A stretch of DNA of 13,893 bases from UBA8199 sp964507045. GTDB lineage: Bacteria; Verrucomicrobiota; Verrucomicrobiia; Limisphaerales; UBA8199. Shown here in pieces: positions 1 to 7,117 of this stretch; position 1 is the stretch's first letter; each line of letters begins with the position of its first letter. The position numbers were made by a program, and so were the translations under genes. Below the pieces are notes generated by a model. That model worked only from the letters and a program-made list of their open reading frames with translations. It had not been told where the DNA came from and did no database searches. The DNA is taken from contig CAZDOO010000107.1 of assembly GCA_964507045.1 (NCBI GenBank), positions 1-13,893 of the forward strand. Direction: 5' to 3'.

Positions 1-66
1 AATCTCATTTTTGAGAATTTCTGCTTCTTCTTCACCCACTTCTAATCACACCCCTGCCCCGCCAGA

Positions 67-1536
67 CTATTCCTTCTCGTCCGCGCTCAGCCGCCGGTAC
101 ATGGTGGCCACGCTCATACCGAGCTGCAGGGCGGCCTGTTCCTTGTTGCCGCCACATTGCAGGATCACGCGGTTGAGATAGGCCAGCTCCTGCTGCCGCA
201 GGTAGGCTTTCATCGGTACCAGGGGCGCGTCCGCGCCGGGTCCCGCAGCCGGGGTGGCCTCGGGAGCCCCGCCGGGATGAAGCGGATACAGGGCGGATTG
301 CGGCACCGCCGGCAGGGTCGCGGCGGTTTGCGCATCCGGCGCCGGACTGGCGGTCTTGACGCTGGCCAGCAGGCTGGGCGGCAAGTCTGCGGCCTGGATG
401 ATGCCGCCCTCGCACAAGGCTACCGCCCGCTCGATGGCGTTTTCGAGCTCCCGCACGTTCCCCGGCCAATCGTAAGCGCACAGGACTTCCATCGCCTGGC
501 GGGTGACCTGCACCAGCCGGCTCGTGCCCGGGTTCATTTTGCCGCGGAGAAAATGCGCCACCAGCAGCGGAATGTCCTCCCGCCGCTCCCGCAGGCTCGG
601 CAGCGGGATGGCGATGACATTGAGCCGGTAATACAGGTCTTCGCGGAAGCCTCCCTCCTTGATCCGCTTCTCCAGCGGCTCATTTGAAGCGGCGACTACG
701 CGCACATTGACGTAAATCGGCGTGTTCTCGCCCACGCGCCGGACCTCGCGCTCCTGTAACACCCGCAGTAGCCGGCTTTGCAGCATCGCCGACATCGAGC
801 CCACCTCATCCAGGAAAATCGTGCCGCCGTCCGCTTCCTCGAAAAGCCCTTTCTTGTCGCTGATCGCCCCCGTGAACGACCCGCGGCGATGGCCAAACAG
901 CTCCGATTCGAGCAGGTTTTCCGGCAGCGCGCTGCAATTGACCGGCACGAACGGCGCGAACTGCCGCCGGCTGTTGTAATGCAGGGCGCGGGCGACCAGT
1001 TCCTTGCCCGTGCCGCTCTCGCCCAGCACCAGAATCGTGCTGTCGGTGTTCGCGACCCGCTCGATCATCTTGAAGACCTCCTGCATCTTCGGGGCGTTGC
1101 CGACGATCTGGCTGAACTCGTATTTCTTCTTGAGTTGCTTGCGGAGGTAGGCCGTCTCGCTCACAGCCGCGTTGTAGGACAGCGCCCGCTGCACGCACAG
1201 CTTGAGTTCCTCCACCTTGAAGGGCTTCTCCAGGTAATCGAACGCCCCATGCTTCATCGCTTCCACCGCCGTCTCGATCGTCCCGAACCCGGTGATGACG
1301 ATCACCACCGCCGGCGGCGACAGCGCGCGCGCCTTCTCCACCACCTCCAGCCCATGCGCCCGCGTCTTGTCGAAGTAAAGGTCCGTGATCACCACGTCCG
1401 GCGTATGCGCCGTCAATCCCGCAATGGCGGCGCTGCCGTTCGAGAAGGGAAACACCTCGTGCCCTTCCTGCCGGAGCAACTCGCTGACCATCTGCACCAT
1501 GGTCAGGTCATCATCCACCAAGAGAACTTTGGCCAT
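67..1536 (-). CDS. Sigma-54-dependent NtrC-family response regulator
   Basis: This is a 489-residue cytoplasmic transcription activator with the three-part NtrC layout. Residues 1-120 form a receiver: acidic pocket D8-D10, phospho-acceptor D52, T82 and K104. Residues about 140-380 form the AAA+ sigma-54 activator domain: Walker A GESGTGKE at 172-179, the sigma-54 contact loop as GSFTGA at 219-224, Walker B GTIFLDE at 238-244. A Pro/Ala-rich linker spans about 392-441, and a Fis-type helix-turn-helix fills 442-489. The family remodels sigma-54 RNA polymerase by ATP hydrolysis after phosphorylation. ATG at 1536 is chosen because MAKVLLVDDD is the usual receiver N-terminus; an in-frame TTG at 1563 would add nine atypical residues. 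Odd point: the loop after D52 lacks the usual Met-Pro and is two residues longer than normal. No kinase is in view, so signal and targets are unknown. Family call is certain. Confidence 0.96.
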   Translation of the reverse strand: MAKVLLVDDDLTMVQMVSELLRQEGHEVFPFSNGSAAIAGLTAHTPDVVITDLYFDKTRAHGLEVVEKARALSPPAVVIVITGFGTIETAVEAMKHGAFDYLEKPFKVEELKLCVQRALSYNAAVSETAYLRKQLKKKYEFSQIVGNAPKMQEVFKMIERVANTDSTILVLGESGTGKELVARALHYNSRRQFAPFVPVNCSALPENLLESELFGHRRGSFTGAISDKKGLFEEADGGTIFLDEVGSMSAMLQSRLLRVLQEREVRRVGENTPIYVNVRVVAASNEPLEKRIKEGGFREDLYYRLNVIAIPLPSLRERREDIPLLVAHFLRGKMNPGTSRLVQVTRQAMEVLCAYDWPGNVRELENAIERAVALCEGGIIQAADLPPSLLASVKTASPAPDAQTAATLPAVPQSALYPLHPGGAPEATPAAGPGADAPLVPMKAYLRQQELAYLNRVILQCGGNKEQAALQLGMSVATMYRRLSADEKE

Positions 1537-1730
1537 CGCGCAACACTTAACCGCAAACCGCAAACCCGCGCAAGCGGAACGTTGCCTTTGGGCCGCATCG
1601 GGGCATCTCTTGGCGCGGCCACCCCATCACCGACGGGGAATTCGTCAATTCCTTCGGGATTGGCCGGTCCGGGCGGTCCGGAATGCGGGTCAGGCTCAGC
1701 CCGAGGCAATCCCCCCTCTCTCCTGGCTCA

Positions 1731-1799
1731 CCTCACCGTATCCTCACCGTAGAACCTCAAACTTCAAGTTAGAGGTTCTACGGTGAGGATACGGTGAGG
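1731..1799. repeat. Perfect 28-bp inverted repeat (long hairpin)
   Basis: The left arm at 1731-1758 is the exact reverse complement of the right arm at 1772-1799, with 13 bases between them. The spacer is itself nearly palindromic (AACTT at 1760-1764, AAGTT at 1766-1770), so the whole element could fold into one long cruciform or RNA hairpin with a single A-A mismatch at 1759/1771. Both arms contain the 11-bp unit that continues as a tandem array to the right. There is no T-run after the stem, which argues against a simple intrinsic terminator. It could be a small non-autonomous element, a transcript-end structure or a replication-slippage product. Confidence 0.9.
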
Positions 1800-1827
1800 A
1801 TACGGTGAGGATACGGTGAGGATACGG
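1781..1827. repeat. 11-bp tandem repeat array (CGGTGAGGATA)
   Basis: Four perfect head-to-tail copies of CGGTGAGGATA occupy 1781-1791, 1792-1802, 1803-1813 and 1814-1824, followed by a partial CGG. The same unit appears in reverse complement once in full (1739-1749) and once partially (1731-1738) in the left arm of the neighbouring inverted repeat. An 11-bp period is close to one helical turn, which would place each copy on the same DNA face. That could mean protein binding, or the copy number may simply vary by slippage. It is too short and has no spacers, so it is not a CRISPR array. Confidence 0.9.
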
Positions 1828-1838
1828 AGGGGTGCTGG

Positions 1839-1906
1839 TGCCAGGGTCAGGCCCTCGGAGGAGAGGGAGTCCGGCCGAACTTGGGGTGGGGGTGTAGAGA
1901 AACGCC
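1839..1906 (-). repeat. Dispersed intergenic repeat, copy 1
   Basis: Read on the minus strand, these 68 bases align with 13774-13840 read on the plus strand. The alignment has one short gap and a few substitutions. Shared blocks include ACACCCCCACCCC, TTCGGCC and CTCTCCTCCGAGGG. The core CCCTC-TCCTCC-GAGGG is a small inverted repeat. Both copies are intergenic, which suggests a genome-wide extragenic repeat family. It overlaps any upstream extension of the photolyase frame, supporting the later start of that gene. Confidence 0.8.
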
Positions 1907-2003
1907 CGCCGCAGCGCCCCCGCCCGCTCGGTCGGACTGGCCTTGCGCGTTGCGTGTTCCGTGGTTGTTAATTGTGCGCCCTGCAAGTAGTAATAGCCTA
2001 TTC

Positions 2004-3473
2004 ATGAAAGCCGCAAAGCATACCCATCGGGAGGCCCCGGCGGCCCTCGTCTGGCTGCGGCAGGACTTGCGGTTGGCCGACAACCCGGCACTAGCGGCGG
2101 CCTGCCGGAGGGGCGGGCCGGTCGTGCCGGTGTTCATCTGGGCGCCGGAGGAGGAGGGCGCGTGGCCGCCCGGCAGCGCCTCGCGCTGGTGGCTGCATCA
2201 GTCGCTGGGGCAGTTGGCGGTTGCCTGCGGCGCGGCCGGGTCTGAGCTGGTTATCCGCCAGGGTTCATCGCTGGCTGAACTGCGGCGCGTGGCCGAGGCG
2301 GCGGGAGCCGGCGCGGTGTTTTGGAACCGTCGTTACGAGCCAGCCGCCATTGCCCGCGACCGCCAGGTCGAGGAGGCCCTGCGGACTGCTGGTCTGCAAA
2401 CGGAGAGCCACAATGGGGCATTGTTGCACGAGCCTTGGACCGTCCAAAACAAGTCCAGCCGCCCGTTTCAGGTCTTCACCCCGTTCTGGAGGACGTGCCT
2501 GGCGGCCGGCGAACCTGACGCCCCGCTGCCCGCGCCGCGAAAGCTCGTCCCGCCAAGACGGCGGCCCGCGTCGCTGCCGCTGATGGCCCTGGGGCTGGAA
2601 GCTGCCCACAGTTGGACGAACGGCCTGCGCGCCGCCTGGCACCCGGGCAGCGACGGTGCCAACGCCGAGTTGCAGCGCTTCCTCCGCCAAGGCCTCCTGA
2701 CCTACGATGACGGCCGCAACCGGCCCGACCTGCCGGGGACCTCGCGCCTCTCGCCGCACCTGCACTTCGGCGAAATCAGCCCGCGCCAAGTGTGGCACGC
2801 GGTGAAACACTTCGCCGAGTCGCAGTCCATTCCCGCGGTGGTTTGGCGTCATTGGCAATTCCTCACGGAGCTGGGCTGGCGCGAATTCGCGCACCATCTG
2901 CTCTTCCACTTCCCCCACACGCCCGAACAGCCGCTGCGGTCTCAATTTGCCCGGTTCCCCTGGCGGCAGAACGCCGCCTGGCTCCGCGCCTGGCAGCGCG
3001 GCCGCACCGGCTGCCCGCTTGTGGACGCCGGCCTGCGCGAGCTCTGGGCCACCGGCTGGATGCACAACCGCGTCCGCATGGTCGTGGCCTCCTTCCTCGT
3101 TAAGAACCTCCTCATCCCCTGGCAGGAAGGCGCCCGCTGGTTCTGGGACACGCTGGTGGATGCCGACCTCGCCAATAACACCCTCGGCTGGCAATGGACG
3201 GCCGGCTGCGGCGCCGACGCCGCGCCGTTCTTTCGCATCTTTAACCCGGTTAGCCAGGGCGAGAAGTTTGACCCCGAGGGCGGCTACGTCCGCCGCTGGG
3301 TGCCTGAGCTGGCGCGGCTGCCGGGCAAGTGGATTCATCAACCCTGGCAAGCGCCTCCCGCCGCGCTCGCCGCCGCCGGCATCGAACTGGGCCGCACCTA
3401 TCCCCGCCCCATCGTCAGCCTGCTGGTCTCCCGCGAGGTGGCGCTGGAGGCGTATCGGCGAATAACTCTTTGA
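2004..3473 (+). CDS. phr: Deoxyribodipyrimidine photolyase (class I photolyase/cryptochrome family)
   Basis: This 489-residue flavoprotein probably repairs cyclobutane pyrimidine dimers using light, with FADH- as catalyst and an antenna pigment. Residues about 12-170 form the N-terminal alpha/beta antenna-binding domain, opening with the family motif VWLRQDLRLADNPAL at 16-30. Residues about 230-480 form the FAD-binding helical domain, with SRLSPHLHFGEISP (247-260), GCPLVDAGLRELWATGWMHN (336-355), and the run 385-424 containing DADLANN, GWQW and RIFNP. These segments carry the expected FAD contacts and electron-transfer tryptophans. Length is normal (450-500). ATG at 2004 is chosen because it starts just before the first conserved motif; the frame opens further upstream (TTG 1881) but that part overlaps the repeat region. 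No clear ribosome site. A cryptochrome or (6-4) activity cannot be excluded by eye. Confidence 0.96.
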   Translation: MKAAKHTHREAPAALVWLRQDLRLADNPALAAACRRGGPVVPVFIWAPEEEGAWPPGSASRWWLHQSLGQLAVACGAAGSELVIRQGSSLAELRRVAEAAGAGAVFWNRRYEPAAIARDRQVEEALRTAGLQTESHNGALLHEPWTVQNKSSRPFQVFTPFWRTCLAAGEPDAPLPAPRKLVPPRRRPASLPLMALGLEAAHSWTNGLRAAWHPGSDGANAELQRFLRQGLLTYDDGRNRPDLPGTSRLSPHLHFGEISPRQVWHAVKHFAESQSIPAVVWRHWQFLTELGWREFAHHLLFHFPHTPEQPLRSQFARFPWRQNAAWLRAWQRGRTGCPLVDAGLRELWATGWMHNRVRMVVASFLVKNLLIPWQEGARWFWDTLVDADLANNTLGWQWTAGCGADAAPFFRIFNPVSQGEKFDPEGGYVRRWVPELARLPGKWIHQPWQAPPAALAAAGIELGRTYPRPIVSLLVSREVALEAYRRITL

Positions 3474-3506
3474 CAATTTGGGCAGTCCGACGCTTCCTAT
3501 CCATAG

Positions 3507-3539
3507 AGGTAGGGCGTGCGCTCCGTGCGCGCCCTACCT
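3507..3539. terminator. Strong GC-rich hairpin downstream of the photolyase
   Basis: A 15-bp stem (3507-3521 with 3525-3539, two G-T pairs) closes a three-base TCC loop; the outer part is AGGTAGGGCG/CGCCCTACCT. It lies 33 bases after the photolyase stop and 42 bases before the next start, so it could end the photolyase transcript. No T-run follows on either strand, so it may rather be a copy of an extragenic palindromic repeat or an mRNA 3'-end stabiliser. The structure is plain in the sequence; the terminator role is inferred. Confidence 0.5.
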
Positions 3540-3581
3540 AACTGGCAATGATCTTGGGCAGTTACTGTTGGACTTGAACAA

Positions 3582-4949
3582 ATGCCGTCCGAACCTCGCA
3601 AGAATGGCGCAAGAAGCCCGCGCATCCTGATCGTGGATGACGATCCGGGACAGCGCAGCCTGCTGGATTCGTTCCTGCGCAGCCAGGGGTTTGACACCGT
3701 CACCGCCGCCTCGGGCGAGGAGGCGCTGGCGACCCTCGGCACCGGGGGCATCAACATGATGATCTCCGACGTGCGCATGCCGGGCCTCTCGGGCCTGGAA
3801 ACGATGCGGCGCGCGCGCAAGGAGCACGCCGTCCTGCCTATCCTTTTGGTCACTGCCTATGCCGACATCCGCGAGGCGGTCGGGGCCATGCGTGACGGCG
3901 CCCTCAACTACCTGGCCAAGCCAATTGACCTGGATGAGCTGCTCACCACCGTCCAGCAGGCCACCGGCATCGCCAAGCCCGCGCCCGTGAAGTTCAGCGC
4001 CGACAAGGAGCTGCCGGCGCGCGTGGTGGCCAAAAGCCCGCTGATGCAGGCCGTCTTCCACGACGCCTCACTGATTGCCGCCTCCGAAAGCCGCATCCTG
4101 ATTACCGGCGAGAGCGGCGTGGGCAAGGAAGTGCTGGCCGATGTGATCCACGCCTGGAGCCCCCGTGCCGCCGGCCCGCTGGTCAAAGTCAACTGTGCCG
4201 CCATCCCGGAGAACCTGCTCGAAAGCGAATTGTTCGGGCATGAGAAAGGGGCCTTCACCGGCGCCAGCACGCGGCGGATTGGCCGCTTCGAGGTGGCCAA
4301 CGACGGCACCATCTTCCTGGATGAAATTGCCGACATGTCCCCGCCGCTGCAGGCCAAGCTGCTCCGAGTCACGCAGGAGGGACGCTTCAACCGCGTCGGT
4401 TCCAATGCCGAGCTGCGCACCAACGCCCGCATCCTCGCCGCCACCAACCGCAACCTCGACGAGGAAGTGAAGGCTGGTCGTTTCCGCGAAGACCTCTTCT
4501 ACCGGCTGAACGTGGTCGAGCTCAACATCCCCTCCCTGCGCGAACGGCCCGAGGACATCCTGCCGCTGGCCAACGCGTTTATTGCGGAGTTCACTGGCGG
4601 CAAAGCCCGCTTCGTGTCGGGTGTCGCCGATTGCCTGACGCGCTACGCCTGGCCCGGGAACGTCCGCGAACTGCGCAACGCGATGGAGCGCGCCGCGCTG
4701 CTGTCCCTGGGCGAACTCATCCTGCCCGAGCATTTGCCGGCGAAGGTTCGCGCCGGGGCCGAGTCCGCGCCGCCCGCCGAAGTCCAGGATGCGCGGCGCC
4801 TGGCGGAGATCGAGCGCGAGGCCATCATGCAGGCGCTGCGCAAGCACGACTTCAACCGTACCGAGACTGCCAAAGCCCTCGGCATCAGCCGCCGCGCCCT
4901 GCTCTACAAGCTCCAGCGCTTTCGCGAAGAAGGCTACCCGGTCGCGTAG
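3582..4949 (+). CDS. Sigma-54-dependent NtrC-family response regulator
   Basis: This 455-residue transcription activator is a second NtrC-type regulator, independent in sequence from the one at 67-1536. The receiver covers residues 13-130: acidic pocket D19-D21, phospho-acceptor D63 in a canonical DVRMPGLSG loop, T91, K113. The AAA+ domain covers about 145-385: Walker A GESGVGKE at 176-183, canonical GAFTGA loop at 223-228, Walker B GTIFLDE at 242-248. A Fis-type helix-turn-helix ends the protein (about 405-450, with NRTETAKALGISRRALLYKL). It should activate sigma-54 promoters when phosphorylated. It is preceded by a hairpin and followed closely by a convergent gene, so it is probably transcribed alone. 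No kinase is adjacent, and I saw no sigma-54 promoter in the window that would reveal a local target. ATG at 3582 gives the usual short N-terminal tail. Confidence 0.96.
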   Translation: MPSEPRKNGARSPRILIVDDDPGQRSLLDSFLRSQGFDTVTAASGEEALATLGTGGINMMISDVRMPGLSGLETMRRARKEHAVLPILLVTAYADIREAVGAMRDGALNYLAKPIDLDELLTTVQQATGIAKPAPVKFSADKELPARVVAKSPLMQAVFHDASLIAASESRILITGESGVGKEVLADVIHAWSPRAAGPLVKVNCAAIPENLLESELFGHEKGAFTGASTRRIGRFEVANDGTIFLDEIADMSPPLQAKLLRVTQEGRFNRVGSNAELRTNARILAATNRNLDEEVKAGRFREDLFYRLNVVELNIPSLRERPEDILPLANAFIAEFTGGKARFVSGVADCLTRYAWPGNVRELRNAMERAALLSLGELILPEHLPAKVRAGAESAPPAEVQDARRLAEIEREAIMQALRKHDFNRTETAKALGISRRALLYKLQRFREEGYPVA

Positions 4950-4987
4950 CTCCGCCGCCGTTTCCTTCAGCGCCAGGTAAGTTCAGG

Positions 4988-5530
4988 TCAAACCGCCTCT
5001 GGGATCCGCGTTCGCAGCCGGCCGATGCAGCCGACAATAGTCAGCAACCCAATGCTGCCGAGGATAATGACCGGCAAATCGGACATGGCGCCGTGATGCC
5101 CATTCGAGTTCTTCAGGACTATCACCAGCAACGCCAGATACCAAAGGCCGACGGCGATGCCCAGCGCCAAGAGCCAGCGCGGGGATCCCGGTCCCCAGAT
5201 GCCCATAGACCAGCCGATCAGATAAGGCAGAATCAGCACTCCCCACCACATGGAATGCCCAGACTTGCCGCCGATGCCGCCGATACTGCTCAGCCCCCAC
5301 ATGGCGCCTACGCCAATCGCAATCAGGATGAAAACCCACACCCGGTAGGCGATCAGCCGGCGCTCGCTCTGGCCGAGGAAGGTGCCGAGCGCAACCAGCC
5401 CGCTGCCGGGAAGGATGACGACCGATCCTTCCATCGGGTCAAGGGCCCCGACCAGCATGGCGATGCCACCGGCCATGATTAACACGCGCGACCAAATACT
5501 GCGCGCGTTCGTGTGTGCGGTTGTATTCAT
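4988..5530 (-). CDS. Small polytopic membrane protein of unknown function
   Basis: This 180-residue protein is mostly hydrophobic, with about six predicted membrane helices: roughly 15-30, 36-52, 63-80, 94-112, 119-139 and 152-170. A short polar N-terminus precedes the first helix and an Arg-rich tail (RLRTR) follows the last. The segment ALDPMEGSVVILPGSG at 29-44 between helices 1 and 2 is the most distinctive stretch and is probably the family signature, but I cannot name the family. There are no catalytic motifs. ATG at 5530 is preferred; an in-frame GTG at 5539 would add three residues. It converges on the regulator (38-base gap) and is divergent from the flavoprotein, so it is likely a single-gene unit. 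Coding confidence rests on the coherent helix pattern and the unrelated character of the opposite strand. Confidence 0.85.
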   Translation of the reverse strand: MNTTAHTNARSIWSRVLIMAGGIAMLVGALDPMEGSVVILPGSGLVALGTFLGQSERRLIAYRVWVFILIAIGVGAMWGLSSIGGIGGKSGHSMWWGVLILPYLIGWSMGIWGPGSPRWLLALGIAVGLWYLALLVIVLKNSNGHHGAMSDLPVIILGSIGLLTIVGCIGRLRTRIPEAV

Positions 5531-5565
5531 GCGTGTCACTCTACCGCCCGGTCCGCGAAAGGGTT

Positions 5566-5598
5566 AATTGATATTTTGTTTACCACAATTGATATACT
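5566..5598 (+). promoter_or_regulatory. AT-rich promoter-like patch with paired 9-bp direct repeats
   Basis: In the 165-base gap between the divergent membrane protein and flavoprotein genes lies a sharply AT-rich patch in otherwise GC-rich DNA. TTGATA at 5568-5573 and TATACT at 5593-5598 resemble -35 and -10 boxes on the plus strand, but the 19-base spacer is longer than the usual 17. AATTGATAT occurs twice, at 5566-5574 and 5587-5595, exactly 21 bases (two helical turns) apart. The repeats overlap both boxes, as expected if a regulator binds over the promoter. It would drive the three-gene group starting at 5696. Confidence 0.45.
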
Positions 5599-5695
5599 CA
5601 ATGCCGGGCAACTCCGTCCAGGGTTCCTGCCGACTTGCCTGCGCCGCCCGGACCCGCTTCTTGCCAGCCGCCAACGTCTGGCGCATGCTTCCCCC

Positions 5696-7096
5696 GTGAG
5701 TGGGATTGGCGCGAAGCACGATTATGATCTGGCTGTCATTGGGGGCGGCAGCGCCGGCTATGCTGCGGCCCGGACCGCCGCGGCAGAGGGTGTGAAGACT
5801 GTAGTGATCGAAGGCGGCGAGGAGGTTGGGGGCTTGTGTATTCTGCGCGGCTGCATGCCCACCAAGGCCCTCCTTTACGCCGCCGAGGTCATGCACCTGG
5901 CCAGCCATGCGGCGCCGTGGGGCATCCGCGCCAGCGGTGTCAGCTTCGACTTCGCGCAGGTCATGGCGCGCAAGAATGCCGTGATCAAAGACTTCGCCGA
6001 CTACCGGCAGCAACAGCTCGCGCGCGGCAAATTCAAGTTCCTGCGCGCTCGCGCCCGCTTTGCCAATCCACACACACTGGAGTTGAGCACCGGCGAACGG
6101 CTCACCGCCGCGCATTTCGTCATTGCTACCGGCTCGGTGGTTGCCTCGCCTCCGCTGCCGCAGCTCGACGAGGTGGGCTATCTCACCAGCGACACCGCCC
6201 TCAAGCTCGACCAGCGGCCGCAGTCGCTCATCGTGCTGGGCGGCGGAGCGGTGGCCGTCGAGTTCGCCCAGTTCTTCGCGCGCTTTGGTGCCCGGGTTAC
6301 ACTGATTCAGCGCAGTGCCCATATCTTGCGGTCGTTCGACGACGATGCTGCCGGGGAGCTGGAAAAGGCCTTCCGCCGGGAGGGCGTCAACCTTTACACG
6401 GGAACGAAGCTGCGCGATGCCCGCCGTGTCGGGGGCGAGAAGGAAGTTGTCTTCGAGCACAACGGCCAGACCGTCTGCGTGCGCGCCGGGGAGATCCTTT
6501 TCGCGCTGGGCCGGGAACCGAACATCGCCGCGCTCGGTTTGGAGCAGATCGGCGTCCAGGTTGAGGGCCGCCGCATCGCTACCAATGACCGGATGCAGAC
6601 CAGCCTGCCGCACATTTACGCCGCCGGTGACTGCACCGGCCTTCACGAAATTGTGCACATTGCCATCCAGCAGGGCGAGACTGCTGCCTACAACATCCTT
6701 CATCCCGGCCAGGCGAAGACGGTAGATTACCGCCTGCTGACGGAAGTCGTTTTCACCGAGCCCCAGGCAGCCATTGTCGGCCTCACCGAGAAGCGCGCGC
6801 GGGCGGTTGGTCAGCGCTACCTGGCGGCCAGTTATCCCTTCAACGATCATGGCAAGTCCATCATCATGGACGTTAAGGAAGGCTTTGTGAAGCTGTTGGC
6901 CGACCCCGCGAACGGCGAGATTATCGGTGGCTGTTGCGTCGGGCCCGCCGGCGGGGAGCTGATCCACGAGATCGTGGCTGCCATGCACAAGCGCATGACG
7001 GTGCAGGAGCTGGCTGCCCTGCCGCACTACCACCCCACGCTGGCCGAGATCTGGACCTACCCGGCAGAGGAACTGGCCGCCCAGTGCGGGCGATGA
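5696..7096 (+). CDS. Class I pyridine nucleotide-disulfide oxidoreductase (lipoamide-dehydrogenase-like)
   Basis: This 466-residue FAD flavoprotein moves electrons between NAD(P)H and a disulfide substrate. An N-terminal FAD motif (VIGGGSAGY, 14-22) is followed by the redox cysteine pair C48/C53 in GGLCILRGCMPTK. Around residues 180-210 is the NAD(P)-binding GGGAVAVEFAQFFARFG segment. The second FAD motif IYAAGDCTG follows, and the C-terminal dimerisation domain ends with the catalytic HPTLAE (His446, Glu451). All catalytic residues of the family are present and the length is normal. GTG at 5696 is chosen because it begins just before the FAD motif; the frame runs open further upstream into the divergent gene with no homology-like content. 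No acyltransferase or other 2-oxoacid dehydrogenase subunit is nearby, so a true lipoamide dehydrogenase role is unproven; a mercuric-reductase-like or other disulfide reductase role is possible. The next gene starts 21 bases later. Confidence 0.93.
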   Translation: MSGIGAKHDYDLAVIGGGSAGYAAARTAAAEGVKTVVIEGGEEVGGLCILRGCMPTKALLYAAEVMHLASHAAPWGIRASGVSFDFAQVMARKNAVIKDFADYRQQQLARGKFKFLRARARFANPHTLELSTGERLTAAHFVIATGSVVASPPLPQLDEVGYLTSDTALKLDQRPQSLIVLGGGAVAVEFAQFFARFGARVTLIQRSAHILRSFDDDAAGELEKAFRREGVNLYTGTKLRDARRVGGEKEVVFEHNGQTVCVRAGEILFALGREPNIAALGLEQIGVQVEGRRIATNDRMQTSLPHIYAAGDCTGLHEIVHIAIQQGETAAYNILHPGQAKTVDYRLLTEVVFTEPQAAIVGLTEKRARAVGQRYLAASYPFNDHGKSIIMDVKEGFVKLLADPANGEIIGGCCVGPAGGELIHEIVAAMHKRMTVQELAALPHYHPTLAEIWTYPAEELAAQCGR

Positions 7097-7103
7097 AGAC
7101 CCT

Positions 7104-7109
7104 GGAGAG
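7104..7109 (+). promoter_or_regulatory. Ribosome binding site supporting a TTG start
   Basis: GGAGAG lies eight bases before TTG at 7118. No ATG is available at the N-terminus of the following frame. This site, plus the signal-peptide-like sequence that follows, supports TTG over the in-frame GTG at 7139. Confidence 0.6.
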
Positions 7110-7117
7110 CGGCATTC

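Larger units (their letters stand above)
1537..2003. other. Non-coding repeat-bearing gap between divergent genes
   Basis: This 467-base gap separates the regulator (minus) from the photolyase (plus), so it must hold promoters for both. I see no convincing gene in it. It contains a long perfect hairpin, an 11-bp tandem array and a dispersed repeat, listed separately. Open frames that cross it are generated by the palindrome and have no family features. I could not identify a clear sigma-70 or sigma-54 promoter. A weak TTGTTA at 1965-1970 with TAGTAA at 1988-1993 sits close to the photolyase start, but its -10 matches the consensus at only three of six positions. Confidence 0.7.

Noticed and set aside
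1..66. Small TCTCA-TTTT-TGAGA hairpin at 3-16 and a minus-strand ATG at 6-8 that might start a following gene
   Set aside because: The stem is only five pairs with no clear terminator tract, and eight bases are too few to support a gene start.
1731..1827. Possible CRISPR array
   Set aside because: Units are only 11 bp and directly adjacent with no spacers, and part of the set is inverted.
1965..1993. Possible photolyase promoter (TTGTTA, 17 bases, TAGTAA)
   Set aside because: The -10 matches at three of six positions and would place the start of transcription almost at the start codon.
2265..3476. A 403-codon minus-strand frame opposite the photolyase
   Set aside because: Shadow of a clear photolyase; no family features.
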